Notes: generated by a model from the sequence alone, not told the origin. Positions 1-11,885 are shown, counted from the stretch's first letter. The stretch is 64,000 bases of DNA from Marthasterias glacialis (GCA_911728455.2 OU452222.1:8392108-8456107); one strand, 5' to 3'. Translations and numbers: made by a program.

Positions 1-635
1 CTAACATCTATTATAATTCGTAGACCTTTAACACCATCTGTACTTTGTTTGAGATACATTTTTGGAAGCTAGTGCTTGTGAGTGTTGTCCTATTGTGGTT
101 TTCAAATAAGTACGATGTTCTAACAGATAATTTCAAATCGTTTCTTTCATGTTCCGACTCTCTCTTTGTTGCTCCTCATCTAAACATTCCCCACTCTCTT
201 AATGCCTGTGAAGTTTGGCCGATTTCTGTTTAACACACACTTCAGAAGTAGTGTGATATTGTTTTTACCTGATGATGTTTTGCACTTGCCTTCCTTGGTA
301 CTTTTTTCTGTTTCGGGTTATTCTTTGACAAATAGCAACAGTCTATGGCTCTGAATCTGTGCCATCCAAACAACATCTCTGTGTAAATCAAAAGTGTAGA
401 TAAATATTTTTGAGTATGCACTACTCGCAAGATTCTATTTCAAACAGGTGTGTTTATTTTAGGGGGAAAATTGGATGGTTGGGGATTGAAGGGCCAAATA
501 TTCTACCTGTAATTACTGGCATTTCCCCCTGCTGAGCTATCCGGACTTTGAGTCTGGACAAAAAAAGAAATTAAAGACACAATGAAGCATTGTTTTTACC
601 CATATTTTGAAATTAGGTAATATTCAATAATTCAC
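1..635. other. Non-coding stretch, nothing recognised
   Basis: AT-rich sequence without a convincing exon, RNA gene or repeat that recurs elsewhere in the window. Short open frames here have no splice context and no protein-like composition. Confidence 0.5.
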
Positions 636-639
636 TTAA

Positions 640-977
640 AGCCCTAGCTCAACATTGGTAAGAAGAAAACTATAAATGTTCACAGATTTACATATTCCTT
701 ACATGGTATAAAGTTAAAGATGGTATAGAAAACTTTCCTTGAACTATGTCTGCCCAAAGTGCTGTCGTTTTTAAATAATCAATGAAATGAGATCCGAAAT
801 TAGTTTTCGTCCCAGTGAGATGAAAACTCGGGTGACAGGAATGCGTACAAAAATGCTGAATGCAAATGAAACAACGAAATGAGCAGACATTTTCACATTT
901 TTATTACAAATATCTAGATTTGTGCAAAGAATGGAATCATTTACAGTCAGTTTACCAATGTTGAGCTGGAACTCTAA
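640..977. mobile_element. TTAA-flanked MITE, copy 1
   Basis: Starts right after TTAA with AGCCCTAGCTCAACATTGG and ends in the inverted form CCAATGTTGAGCTGG. The same family recurs at 22034-22391 and 41140-41497. The inside carries a small inverted motif, GTTTTCGTC...GATGAAAAC. No transposase is present, so it is non-autonomous. TTAA target use is known for piggyBac and Kolobok transposons; which one applies cannot be decided here. The right end is degraded (CTCTAAA instead of CTTTAA). Confidence 0.75.
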
Positions 978-983
978 AGGGTG

Positions 984-1190
984 TGCACAACATTGGTACG
1001 ATTGAAAATATAAATGTTTAGATTTTTTACATAACTTACACGGTATGAAGATGGTCATGTGGGAAAACTTCCCCTTGAAAAATTTTTGCTTCGGGTCCAA
1101 ATTTTCACAGGTTTGTTTTTCATGTATATGTTGAATCAGACAAAGTAAGAACACTGCACTATCAGCTTTACCAATTCTGTATAGTGCCTT
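984..1190. repeat. Diverged partial copy of a TTAA-MITE-like repeat
   Basis: Directly follows the MITE and repeats its layout: CAACATTGGTA, then a block with ACTTACACGGTATGAAG and AAAACTTCCCCTTGAAA, then TTTTCACAGG. It looks like a second, diverged member lying next to the first. Boundaries are unclear. Confidence 0.5.
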
Positions 1191-2647
1191 TAACTGTTTT
1201 TAACTAATAATAACTTTTTAGGGGGATATTTTTGTTGTTCTTTGTGGTTTTCTGGCTGTTTTAAATTCTTTTCTTTGTTATTGTTTTGTATTTTTAGACC
1301 TGTATGCCTCCATCATCTGGTCTGGACTCTTGCTTGTTTCCTCTTTTGGTGATTTGAATTCTTATTTGTCCAAGGGTAAAATCTAATCATTGAAATCTGT
1401 GTAGTTATTTTGGAGAAAATGACACTGAGGCTGGGAGTTCAATGGGGCTGATCTGATAGCTTCTCCCAGAGCTGGAAATCAGCATCTGCTGTTTAATGGG
1501 CTGCATCGTATGATATATAGCAACCAATCAAGCTGGTACAAATGATGTTCTGGTGCTTTTGTTATGATCCGGTGGGGATTATATAATTTTAGCAGCAATT
1601 TATTTGATTTGGTTTGAATTATTCACAGCGAGGTCATGAGGCTCATTATGATAAAGCAAATACTTTCTCGCGACTTGGATAACAGATATTGAAATTATTT
1701 TAATGGCAATAAAAATGATAATACATATTAATAATAGGATGTCCTTACAGAGCGCAAAGTGGGTTTCCATGCACTGTACAAATAAAGCAAGAAACCATGA
1801 TAAGTACATAACAAATAATTACAGCTGGTGCTAAGTCAGAGTGATATATGGAACAAAATTTTTTTTGAAGGGTTAGTTAATTCCCATCCTCTTGTTTTCC
1901 ATAACACAGCATACAAATGACTTGTGGAAATCTTATCAAACTGGTGGGCGCATTTAAGAGAAACCAACAAAAAAGTTGCTGTTTTTTTTCAGGGATTTTG
2001 TGCACGTTCTTACAGGCCTAATTTTGAATTGTGGCAATCAAAATAAGCAACAGTGATTTCCGAGGTATTTTAATACTATTTCCTTGAATTTGACAGTATT
2101 TTTACCTGGAAAAATGCTTCCTTGGAGGTTTTGTACTGGTATGAAATTGAAACTAATCATTTTTTGATTTGAGTAGTTAAAAATCCTGTACTTTGTCTTA
2201 AAGGTCTATTCCACGTCTTGGGTGAAGCCTGTCCACCTTCTTCGTTACTTTGACTGGGACATTTCTGTATGGTTGTTGTCAGTATGCCCTGAGCAGGTTG
2301 TGTGCCCCAGCTGTACCAAGTGTGAATTCTTTATAGTGTTGAATATCAGGGAATGTGAATGAGCGGTCAGAAAGCTCGTTATTCAAGTGGCTACCTAAGT
2401 CCACCAACACATTAACTTAATATGTTACAGATAGTTGAACTCAATGCAAATTACTCTGGCGTAAACACAAAATGTCTTGCATCATAACTCCACAGGTTAT
2501 TAGTTGCAGAGGTGTGACCCTACTTTCTGAATGAAGCTGGTGTTCAGGTTTAATTCAATCAGATTAGCTTGAAATCTGGCTTCTACCAGTTAAAAAAATC
2601 ACAAAGTTTGTGATGCCATTTTTCTACCAGTGTGTAACTTGAATACC
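1191..2647. other. Non-coding stretch with one dispersed repeat
   Basis: No exon recognised. About 1935-2030 (CATTTAAGAGAAACCAAC, AACAAAAAAGTT, TTTTGTGCACGTTC) resembles 23285-23385 (CATTTAAGGAAAAAACAAC, TTTTGTGCGTGTTC), so it is a dispersed repeat of unknown type. The rest shows nothing else. Confidence 0.45.
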
Positions 2648-2966
2648 TCGTCATGTGCCCGGCAAAAGGACGTAAGGGAAAGTTTACGGTAAAAGGACAT
2701 GAGCAATTTATGTTAAAATTTGTGTTTCAAGAATTATGAGCGGGAAAGTTTGGTAAATTTGTTGCCATGCAAAAGTCATTCTAGAAAGGTTAAATTCTGC
2801 ATGAGGAATGGGGAAAAATGTCTAGCAAACAAACTTACAAAAATGACATATTTTTCATGTCAGAAGCCATTTTGTTTCTTACGACCTTTTGTTACTGGAA
2901 CAAACTACTTTATGTTCCCGGCGAAAGGGCGTATGGTCTTATGCCCTTTTACCGGGCACACGACGA
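2648..2966. mobile_element. MITE with about 28-bp terminal inverted repeats
   Basis: The left end TCGTCATGTGCCCGGCAAAA is mirrored at the right end by TTTTACCGGGCACACGACGA. The match continues inward through AGG(A/G)C(G/A)TAAG. The unit is about 319 bp. It overlaps short open frames, but these are not convincing genes. No target duplication could be fixed with certainty. Confidence 0.8.
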
Positions 2967-3001
2967 CCTGATGGTTGTACAAATTAAGCACAGTGTGTAA
3001 A

Positions 3002-3310
3002 GGTCTATGTGGATCCAAACTCTGGAACTCTTTACCTTTAAATATCCAAGCTACAGAATCTCTTGACATTTTCAGAAGCACGCTTTAAACACATATGTTC
3101 AGCACTGCTTATGACCTACTCTCTAAATTGTGTTTATCCACATGATTTTGTTAATGCTTGTAAATCTCACTTTATTAAACTCACATTTACAAACCTTGTA
3201 TACTTTGTAATTCTAGTTGTAATGTACGTTTTTTTTCCTTTTCTTTTATTTTTTCCAGCGCCTCGGAAAATGTTTGTCATAGATAGAATTGTTACTATTA
3301 TTACCTGTTA
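3002..3310 (+). pseudogene. Non-LTR retrotransposon C-terminal fragment (decayed)
   Basis: The frame starting at 3002 reads GLCGSKLWNSLPLNIQATES, followed by LDIFRSTL and a TAA at 3086-3088. The frame then continues as THMFSTAYD. The pattern G.KLWNSLP....(S/T).....F+..L+.H.F is the hallmark end of the reverse-transcriptase ORF2 of CR1/L2/Jockey-like LINEs. Only the last ~45 residues survive, and an in-frame stop sits where a lysine codon is usual. The rest of the reverse transcriptase is missing upstream, as expected for 5'-truncated insertions. The T-rich 3' part to about 3310 is probably its 3' UTR. The clade cannot be assigned. Confidence 0.7.
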
Positions 3311-3568
3311 GGTTTATCTATTGAGGATTGCCATCAGTGCTTTCAGATCCTCAGTTATTGGGAAATTGTTTTTAAAGTAAGGTTAATAGAAGCAATAACC
3401 ATAAAAACTATCCAAACAGCTGCACTGTAATCTTCAAGAAGACTAAATATTGCCAAAGTAAATTAACAATCGGATTGTTTTGGAGTTGTTTTGAAACTTT
3501 TAACAGAATAAGCATTGTTTTATTCATTAATTCCCACAGAATCTTTGTTTGTGTGTGAAACATCCATA

Positions 3569-3714
3569 GGGATTGATTTCACAAAGCACTAAGATTCATC
3601 TTGGGATGAGTTGTCATTATTACCATAGTGATATTTTGACAGTAAGCCTACACTTTGCTTAGCATCTAAGATTGATACGCATCTTAAGATAAATCTTTGT
3701 GAAATCCAGCCCAG
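3569..3714. mobile_element. Short hairpin MITE with TTTCACAAAG ends
   Basis: GATTGATTTCACAAAGCACT at the left is mirrored by ATCTTTGTGAAATC at the right. CTAAGATTCATCTTGGGATG also pairs loosely with CGCATCTTAAGAT. The unit is about 146 bp. It is related to 7047-7200, and its TTTCACAAA ends resemble those of the palindromes at 13796-14336. Confidence 0.7.
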
Positions 3715-4004
3715 GTCAATTTTCTCTTTAAACATTTACAGGATTTACTTGATCAGTTTTGATCCAGATTGATGCAGTCATCTCCTATTACAGGTCACTG
3801 ATTTGTCAGACCTTTTTGTGATTTCAGAATTATTTCAGAAAGATTGATTTTGTGTCTTCTTCATCTTATTGGTTGATTAAAAACACTATTTGTAGCCTAA
3901 AGACTGAACTACACAGCATTTATATACATTAAAAAAAAACAATAAAATTTAGAAGTTCCTTAAAAAATAAGCTTACGGCAGTTAAAGAGACTCAAACATC
4001 GACG

Positions 4005-4215
4005 GCATAGCCACAGGAAGGGGGCTCTGGAGGGGGCCCTGGAGGGGGGCCTGGGGGCATGTTCCCCCCCAATATTCCAGTGCCCCCAAGGTGCTCCCAG
4101 TGAAGAAAATCCAGATACATGTAATTCATGAAAAAACATGGCCCCTGGCCCTCCCACTATAAGGAGCAGTGCCCCCCCCCCACCTAGTGAAAAAATCCTG
4201 GCTATGTCCCATGTC
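4005..4215 (-). repeat. G/C-run-rich dispersed repeat
   Basis: Contains GGCATAGCCACAGGAAG, runs of C and the block AAAATCCAGATACATGTAAT. On the + strand, 24781-24930 holds the complement (ATTACATGTATCTGGATTTT ... GGCTATGCCACAG), and 11690-11885 is a looser relative. The 85-codon open frame across it is a by-product of the repeat. Confidence 0.6.
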
Positions 4216-5140
4216 AAACATGAATATTAAAAAATATTTATCACCACAAAACCCATCCAAAAACATCAGGAGAAGTGACAAGAACAAAAGTCAATTAAAC
4301 CATTAATACTAGTGCTGCATTTTCCCATTATTCTGATGTAGAGAATCTGCAAAATGTACTACCCTGTGAGTTCATAGACCAAGGGAAGCCTCGTTTTTTT
4401 TCAAGACCTGTTATTTTTGTTCAATCACTCACTTGATGCTTGAATGGCATCCCACAAGGCCGCCCTCGTCAAGAAACTGCAATCTTTGTATCTTCATTCT
4501 GCACACTGCAAGCACATTGGCCCATTTTAGGAGACCTTGGTGTACATTGCTCTGCAGAGGATTTATGGTCCCTACATCATCCTTTGACAATGCATTTCCC
4601 AAGGTAAGAGGATTTGCAACTGCTTATAAAAGGGCAGAATAAATAGTTGATTTATGAAACGGGAAATAAGATAAAACGTCCCAGTCAGAGGAACACATAA
4701 TTTGTTGCTTTGCACGTCAGACCTTGAGATGCTAGACTTAAGTCGTCCTCGTCTCGTATGTAACATGTATGTAATCTCCGTCTCCTGTTTTTAGTCGGGA
4801 GGGGATGAAGAAAGAAGGAGTGAAAAAGAACCAAAAAAGGGAAAAAAAAACACCTTCAGAATAAGGCATATGTTAACAGCAGCATTACCAAATGCAAAAA
4901 CAACAGGCAGGAGTTGTTGCCATGACGATTTCTACTCTGAAGAAATTGATCAAATTATTGACATTCTAATCCTTAATCAGTTTGGAATTGGGTATTTTTC
5001 TTTTCTATGGAGGCCCCCCCCCCACCCTTTCACTTGTGCTTCATTGACTATGCTCAGACACCCATCTGTCTGGGGGATTCAGGCGTCCTCAAAATATGTC
5101 AAGGGATAAAGTTAAGTGTCATTATTAGTTTTTTAAAGTG
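4216..5140. other. Non-coding stretch, nothing recognised
   Basis: No exon with paired splice signals and no repeat shared with other parts of the window was seen. It ends with a short C-run at about 5014-5023 just before the 29-bp minisatellite. Confidence 0.4.
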
Positions 5141-5446
5141 GCATGGAGGCACCAAGGTAATGACCAGGGGCATGGAGGCACTAAGGCAATGTCCAGGGGC
5201 ATGGAGGCACTAAGGCAATGTCCAGGGGCATGGAGGCACCAAGGTAATGACCAGGGGCATGGAGGCACTAAGGCAATGTCCAGGGGCATGGAGGCACTAA
5301 GGCAATGACCAGGGGCATGGAGGCACTAAGGCAATGATCAGAGGCATGGAGGCACTAATGCAATGACCAGGGACATGGAGGCACTAAGGCAATGACCAGG
5401 GGCATGGAGGCAATGACCAGGGACATGGAGGCACTAAGGCAATGCT
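5141..5446. repeat. 29-bp minisatellite, about 11 copies
   Basis: Unit CATGGAGGCACTAAGGCAAT + GACCAGGGG, exactly 29 bp between successive CATGG starts (5142, 5171, 5200 and on). Variants swap GACC/GTCC and ACTAAGGC/ACCAAGGT. Near 5400 one unit is shortened. 29 is not a multiple of three, so it cannot encode a peptide repeat. Related single monomers sit at about 29095-29142 and, inverted, at 31505-31560. Confidence 0.95.
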
Positions 5447-5627
5447 TCCATTACCTCCTCGGTAAAGGGCTGAGACATTATGAACATGAACAAAACCTAT
5501 GGATGTTTTTTGGCCCTTTCTCAAAAATGGGACCAAAATGGGACCTAATTTCATCACAAATTTACTGGTTGGTTGTACTGTGCTATTGAAAAGTGGTGTA
5601 TTGGAATGAATGTACTGCTCCCCAAAC

Positions 5628-5911
5628 CAAAGATACTAGAAAAACAAGATAAGACACGTGTACCATTTTGCACAGTAGCAGATGTAACGCCTTTTTGCCT
5701 ATCTTCCGTGTGATGGTGCCCTTCCCCATGTGTCAGTTTTGCTAGAATTATTGGCATAATTTCTGGCCGAACACCAAATTTTCAATCTGCCTTCACCTAT
5801 TTTAGTTTTTCCATTAAGTAGGCCCTTACCTACCTAACAACAGTTGCCGCACCCATGTTGCGCTTCATGTTTCTACACAGAGTGTTCTATCTTGTTTTTC
5901 TAGTATCTTTG
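5628..5911. mobile_element. MITE with 26-bp terminal inverted repeats
   Basis: The left end CAAAGATACTAGAAAAACAA is matched in reverse by TTGTTTTTCTAGTATCTTTG at the right, and the match runs on through GATA. The unit is about 284 bp. The flanks CCAAAC (left) and CCTAAAC (right) could be an imperfect target duplication. No coding capacity. Confidence 0.85.
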
Positions 5912-7046
5912 CCTAAACCAATAAATTGTCCATAATGGAACATAGTGCTTGAGATGTGCTAAAATAAGCATGCCCTGTGTGTTGTACAGACCCACCCACA
6001 CCCACACACTACATCAACGCACATTCTGACCTCTAACACATGCTATGAAACAGTCTTTTCCATTGGATCTTGTTTTACTGTCTTGTAAAAGGGCAACTTG
6101 TTACGATCAACCAATCATCATTCATGTTACACTAATGGAAAGAGAAAATATTCAGCTTCAAGAAGCCGTTTGATTTGTAAACCTGCCAGGCGTAGTACAT
6201 GGGCCTACGGTAATTCAATGAATCATGATAATTTGTAGGTTTTTGTCACTAACTGCATAGGCTTGAAAAGGAAAGTTAACTTGTTCAAATAAACAAGGCA
6301 ACTTGTCCCCCCCCCCACAACAAACAGTTATGAATTGAAAGAGATGATATTTTCTTTAAAAAAGTGCATGATCCATAGAATTTGCTTAAAGCGAACTCAA
6401 GATACTTCTCATTTTATACGAAACTTTGCATTTTTAAAATTAAATTTGCACGTAATGTGGCTATGAAAACATCGGACAACGCAAATGAGTGCTTTGTACC
6501 GTCATGCACCATTAAGACAATGCAAATGAGTGCTATGTCCCGTTATGCACCTTTCAGAAGAGACATATGATTGAAATGGCAACCCACCACCTTCTCCAGA
6601 CAAGCTTGTGTGTCTGGCCAAGGGCAATTACCATCAAATTCACGTCCAATTAAAGGGGGAGAAATTAGGATTTCACTTGTGGAGGAGTAATTGACTAATA
6701 GCAGTCTGTCCCTCCTGCGCCTCACAGCTCTTACAAGTGAAGTCTACTTCCTCTAATGGCCTCATTATCAAATGTCTTTTGTCGTCGTGGGAGGATCTTA
6801 AAGTGCTTCTTTTTCGAATGAGCAATTGCACGTTGTCATTAATGGGTACCAATGATTCAGAGTGTTTCTAATCAGACACATGGGTAGGAAAGTGGTTTTT
6901 CATTGGTTTGGTGAACTGCAGAGTTGTCAGCGATTGTAATGTTTTACCCCTGACATGAACTGAGCATTGTGTCAAAAGCAAAAAGCAGTGATGGAACGCT
7001 TGTAGAAACTCATGTATAGGGTGTCATAACAGGTACATGTTCAGCA
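5912..7046. other. Non-coding stretch, nothing recognised
   Basis: Contains a C-run at about 6308-6317 and a short internal direct repeat (GCAAATGAGTGCT twice near 6481-6535). No gene or RNA recognised. Confidence 0.4.
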
Positions 7047-7200
7047 GTCGATTTCACCAAACTCTTCCTAACTTGGGAATCATCCTAACTTTATGATGCA
7101 TAGTGATTTGTATTGTGACGTCACACTTTCCTTAGCAACTAAGATTGATTCATACATTTACTCATCTTAAGAATGATCTTAGTGCTTCATGAAATGGCCT
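7047..7200. mobile_element. Diverged hairpin MITE, TTTCAC ends
   Basis: GTCGATTTCACCAAACTCTT at the left and CTTCATGAAATGGCC at the right form imperfect inverted ends. The inside (CTTAGCAACTAAGATTGATT ... CTCATCTTAAGAATGATCTT) matches the element at 3569-3714. Probably an older copy of that family. Confidence 0.6.
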
Positions 7201-8149
7201 GTGATTTATCAGGATTTTTGTCATGATTTTCCTGTCCCTTCAGGTTTTCTGAACCAGTTGGCATTGGTTGACTTGTTAACACGCAGTCTTTCTAGCTATT
7301 CTCCTAAAGACAACTAGAGAATACTGATCAAAACTTTGAGTTGATACACCAATGGTTCCTTTCAGAATTACCTCAACTCATTACAGAGATTATTGCACGG
7401 CAGGACTCTCCCCATGCACAAGCTAGCGTATCGGGCCGATACGCGTGAATTACGGGCCGATACGCAAAAATTACGGCCGATACGCAAAAATCCTAACAAA
7501 TCCGCAAATCCTAACATAAAACCATTTAAAAAGCTCCAGATTGCACAGTAGAGCTTTGCAAACCAAACATAAACATCAAATAAAAACATTCCATGGGCCT
7601 GCTACCAATTCAGCGTGCTTCGGCCACACTTTCAAGATTTGGGTCCAGAATGCCCCACAGTTTTGAAAAATCCTGGGGAGAACCCTGCACGGTGTTGGCA
7701 CAAACCTAAGTTCCAGATTGCTTTCCCAACCTACAACAAGGTTTAATGGGGCCATGTATTGTTTAGAAAGGTCATCGCAGTGACATGGACTGATGTCTGT
7801 CTGGTTAACCAGTCATCAGGGTACATGCACCACTTGATCTTTCCAAACCATTTCATGTGTAATCCATTCTTTCTTGTTCAGCACAGTCAAGTTGTAGAGA
7901 AGTAACTGGACCTTAAGATTTTTAGAGGCAACAGCCTACAAAAGAAAGAGCAGTTGACCCCTCGTAGTTTGGTTCTAGTGAACAGAAATCCTTCTTTCTT
8001 CAGCATGATACCAATATCAATTCATTACCATTTTCAAATGAAAGGGGATGTCAAAAATCATGTGTTCTGCATTTTTTGAGTTTTTTGTTTCGTTTTTTAT
8101 TTGCCATAAAACATAATAAAAAGCCATCCCGAATTGCTGCTTGATCAGA
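7201..8149. other. Non-coding stretch with a dispersed TTTCAGAA motif
   Basis: Around 7320-7390 is one copy of a dispersed repeat (GATCAAAACTTTGAGTTGAT ... GGTTCCTTTCAGAA) that recurs near 12125-12185, 14385-14445, 29870-29935 and 59645-59720. At 7425-7500 GGGCCGATACGC is repeated three times. No gene recognised. Confidence 0.5.
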
Positions 8150-8470
8150 ATGATGTTTTATTTCATAATTACATTAATTAGTAAGTAGGCATTCATCTAA
8201 GTAATTGCATTTTGCATTTTCATGAAGAGACAGGCATCTCCAAATAATTTTATACATTATATAAAAATAGACTGGCATGTAGGTCCAGTCATATTTGCGT
8301 ATTCACGAAGAGACAGGCTTGTCAACGTGTGCGTGATCTTGTGACATGCCTGTCCTTCACTATGTAAAAACATACACTGTAGATGTGCGCAAAAGCAGGT
8401 CATTGTGCTTTTGCGTTTTCACAAAGAGACTTATAATTGTGCCAACTAACCGACGTTTTGGTGATTTTTA
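8150..8470 (-). mobile_element. Fragment of the TTTGTGAAAA TIR family
   Basis: Reading on the minus strand it shares the block TACTAATTAATGTAATTATG and several GTCTCTTCGTGAA / GTCTCTTTGTGAAA motifs with 14480-15025, 20386-20920, 53785-54345 and 56500-56790. The ends are not defined, so this is a partial or rearranged copy. Confidence 0.5.
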
Positions 8471-9690
8471 AAAGTATATTAATATTAAAGAAACACTTAA
8501 GAGAACTTGAACTGCACAAGAAAGTTTTGATACTGCAGAGTTTTCACTTTCAAATTTAGCAGCTTTTAAAGTGCGAATATCACAAACGATCATTTGACGC
8601 ATTTTGACAAGCCCGTTCCTATGTAAAACAGTGACAAACTGTTGAAGAAGTGTGCAAAACTTTGGTCCAGTTCTTTTTGTTTGTTTGCCAAATTTAGTGA
8701 AATTGAATGAGTGCAAAATCCCTGAAAAGAACATAGGCCTAAACCATTATTTGTTGTTGTATCGAAGAGGTGATCATTTGATTTAAAATTTTCACAGGTT
8801 GGTTGTTCGTGTCGTTTTTGAAAGCTAAAGAAAGGAAAAGTGTTTACTCTTCCAAAACACCAATGATGTTCTATACCTTGGGCTCAAGAGATAATAACTA
8901 CCCTGTGGCCATGTTTGTCTGATTCCCTGTGTACCCAGTGGCAGTGACAGTGCTAATTCATATGTCATAAAAAAGGGCACCAGACTATTTGTTTTCCCTC
9001 CAGCGTCGGTATGGCTAAATTGATTGGCAATAGTTGTTGATGAGTAGAATGAAGATTGTTATTGGAGAAGACTGGTAAAAGAACCTGTAAAACTGGGTGT
9101 TTTATTTTATCTTGAGTTCTTGGGAGAAATTCACCCCTCAGATCAGGCGTCACTGATTTGTCATGTCTGACGGCATTTATGCGTGCATCTTCAGAGCCTT
9201 AGTTCAAAACCTGTGGGAAGAAAGATCATTGAACCCACTGATGAAACTACTGACAGACCCTGACTAACTGACACTGATTGGCCAGCTAAACGTCTTGAGA
9301 ATAGTGACATGTTTACTTCCATGAGAGTTGTTCTTGTTGTGTTCCTCTGTCTCAAACGTTTTGCTCAAACAATACAACAAGGGGGGTTGCACTTCCTAAG
9401 CATTGCTTGTCTTGTGAAACTCCGCCATGTCTACTTGAACTTTTATTTTTTATAATTTCTTATTCTGTTTTTTTTTTGGTAGTGGTTGTATCTTTGCAAA
9501 GATGTAAGACTTTTCACAGATGCCCCCCCCCTTTGAAATATGTCTCGTTCACTAATTAATTTGTCCCCTTTTTCCCACCTTTGATTTTGTCTTTTGTGTT
9601 TCCAACATCTTGTGGTTAAAGTCGACTCTTCCCTCAACCCCTCCTGTCTCCCTCTCCATTGTTCATCCCTTGCATCTTCTGACTGCTCTC
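8471..9690. other. Non-coding stretch, nothing recognised
   Basis: No exon or RNA gene seen. It includes C-run and T-run tracts (about 9470-9530) and ends in a pyrimidine-rich tract at 9635-9720. Confidence 0.4.
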
Positions 9691-9699
9691 CGCCTCTCT

Positions 9700-9845
9700 C
9701 TTTTCCCTTCTTTCCACTTGGACGGCTTTTGTTACTCCAGTATACTTGTATGTGTGTGTTGTGTTGCCATTTAGCCTTTGAGAAAGGCTATGCTAGGGTT
9801 GAAGCAAGAGGCCATTAACAATTTTTTGCATTTTTAATTCAAGAT
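9700..9845 (+). repeat. Dispersed repeat, copy A (AGCCTTTGAGAAAGG)
   Basis: CCACTTGGACGGCTTTTGTT ... AGTATACTTG ... TAGCCTTTGAGAAAGGCT ... GCCATTAACAATT parallels 11045-11170. Two pyrimidine-rich, end-anchored copies 1.3 kb apart suggest the 3' ends of a retroelement, but no coding part is left and the class is not established. Confidence 0.55.
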
Positions 9846-11044
9846 CAACATATCAATTTGTTAGCGCTTGTTTTCAAGCATTCACACAGTCACTGATTTT
9901 TCCGCTATTGGAATTACCATCCAAAGATTTACCCAAAGAATCGTGGAAGGATGGATAGCCTTTATAATAATGATAATAATGATCATAATAAGTAAGCATT
10001 TAGAATGGTGCCTTTTCCAGCGACAAATGAAAAACAGTAAAAACAAAAAAACAAATTAAACGAAAAAGTGAGTTTTAAGTAGAAGTCACATTGGTCAGTG
10101 CACAAGGTATTGAGTTCCAGGGTTAGGAGCTGTACATGAGAATGAACGGTCTCCAGCCTTCTTATTTGTCTTTGGAAAAGCCAGGGTAGTCCGGCAAGAT
10201 GAGAACAGATTGTAGGCAGATTACTCTGAATACTCTGTTTCATCCCACCTCAATATCAGTCAGTGGAACATTTCAGGAACACAGTTTACCAAGGGCATCA
10301 GAACACCCAGAAATTGGGTTTAATGCAAAAATAAATTGTTTATCCAGAACATCAGATTTTTGGGGTGTAAAAACATCTCCCCCACCTTCCAGTTTCTTAA
10401 ACCCTCCTTTTGATGACAACTTTCCTTCCCTTTTTAATCTCCTTCCTAAAAAGAGACGATTAAAAGGGGGACCGTGGGGAGGGGGGCCCATAAGGGTGGG
10501 GACCTTGATCTCCTGAGTGCCCCGCCCCCTCTGGGTGCACCTCTTCTCTCAATGGCATATATTAAAAGAATTTCCTGAAAAAAAAGTTAGCAAGAACGTG
10601 TAGCTCTGCTGAAGCATTATGTATCAGTCTTAAGACATCTCCCTGTCATCTCAGGATAGCTATTGACAGAATATGACATTGGGGGAAATGCCACAGTGGG
10701 CATTCATGCATATTTAAGACAGATTGAAACGGGAAAGTGAATTAAGATGTTTTGTTTTCTCAACAGAGAGATCCCTCAAGGTTTCTTGGGAGAAAAAAAC
10801 GAAGTAAAACAGACACCTGACACACCTTCTTATCCAGCATAAAAAATGTCCGCTTTCTCACCTTCCATAAAGCAGCATATTAGTTTGAGAAGACTGTATT
10901 TTGTCGAAAAACTTTGAGGAGATAGTCCATAATAATTTCAAACTTCGTTAGTTCCCAATAATTTGAGAAATGTGAGAAAATGCTTTAAAAAGTTAAGTTT
11001 TATATTTCTCTGACTGCAGTCTGCTCCTTTCTTTTCACTCCTTT
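9846..11044. other. Non-coding stretch with ATA-rich and G-rich tracts
   Basis: An (ATA/ATG) run at 9965-9995 precedes AGTGAGTTTTAAG, TGAGTTCCAGGG and GAACGGTCTCCAG, which look like a retroelement body but have no second copy here. A G-rich tract lies at 10465-10505. No gene recognised. Confidence 0.4.
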
Positions 11045-11170
11045 TCCACCTGACTGCTGCTGTGACACTACTATACTTGTTAAGTGTGTGTTGTTTCATG
11101 ATTTAGCCTTTGAGAAAGACTCTGTTAAGGTCAAAACATCAGGCAGTAACAACTGTTGCATTAATGCCGC
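11045..11170 (+). repeat. Dispersed repeat, copy B (AGCCTTTGAGAAAGA)
   Basis: CCACCTGACTGCTGCTG ... CTATACTTGTTAAGTGTGTG ... TTTAGCCTTTGAGAAAGACT ... GCAGTAACAACTGTTGC aligns with 9700-9845 over most of its length. Same unknown family, same strand. Confidence 0.55.
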
Positions 11171-11689
11171 AGGTCGTTTTAGTAATTTTTCATTTAAATT
11201 TCTCTGGAGAATTGGTGAACGTTATTATCAGTGAGCTTTCAAATTGATTCTGTAACTTGTTTTCCTGATAATTACCACTCCTGTACGTTGTCCTCTTTGA
11301 ACTGATTTTCAAAACCCCAAAAGAGGCCAGACCATTTTTGTCTCCCAGCCTCATTTTGGTCACATTGGTTTGAATGTGAGACAACAAGATGGCATTACAA
11401 TGATACCAGTCTATTCATTTAACTCTTTAGCAGTGTACAGGGACTATTATACTGGCCCAATTTTTGGTCTGTGTATTGGCAGTGCCAGTTTGTAATGCAT
11501 TTGTGTTGGTTACAACACACCACATGACTTTAAAATGGTTCTTTGTGATTCAAGGTGTCACCAAAAACAAGTTTGGGAAGTCAGCTTTGAACTTGTAAAT
11601 GCCTTGACTGCAGTCATTGTTTCTAGAATATCTGCGATTTCTTTAAAAAAGGTAGTAAGTTACAGCTTAAAATGGATCAATGGGGTAAC
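11171..11689. other. Non-coding stretch, nothing recognised
   Basis: No exon with credible splice sites and no shared repeat seen. Confidence 0.4.
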
Positions 11690-11885
11690 CAGACATTTTC
11701 ATTTAGAGGAGGGGGAGGGGGGCAAACAGGGGCAAATAGACAATATTTTGGGGCTATTTATTGTATCGAACCATTTATTTATGCATTTTTTTCTATCTCA
11801 TGTGGGGGGCAAGGGGGGGGGACAAGGGTTCTGAGTTGGGAGCTCAGGCCCTCCCATCCACCCCCCCTCTGGTTATGCCACAGAA
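11690..11885 (+). repeat. G/C-run-rich dispersed repeat
   Basis: GGGGTAACCAGACATTTTCA ... long G-runs ... CTGGTTATGCCACAG. The ending matches the GGCTATGCCACAG end of 24781-24930 and the inverted start of 4005-4215. The overlapping open frames here are by-products of low-complexity G-runs. Confidence 0.5.

Noticed and set aside
771-1154. 127-codon minus strand open frame
   Set aside because: Spans two MITE copies and includes their end sequences.
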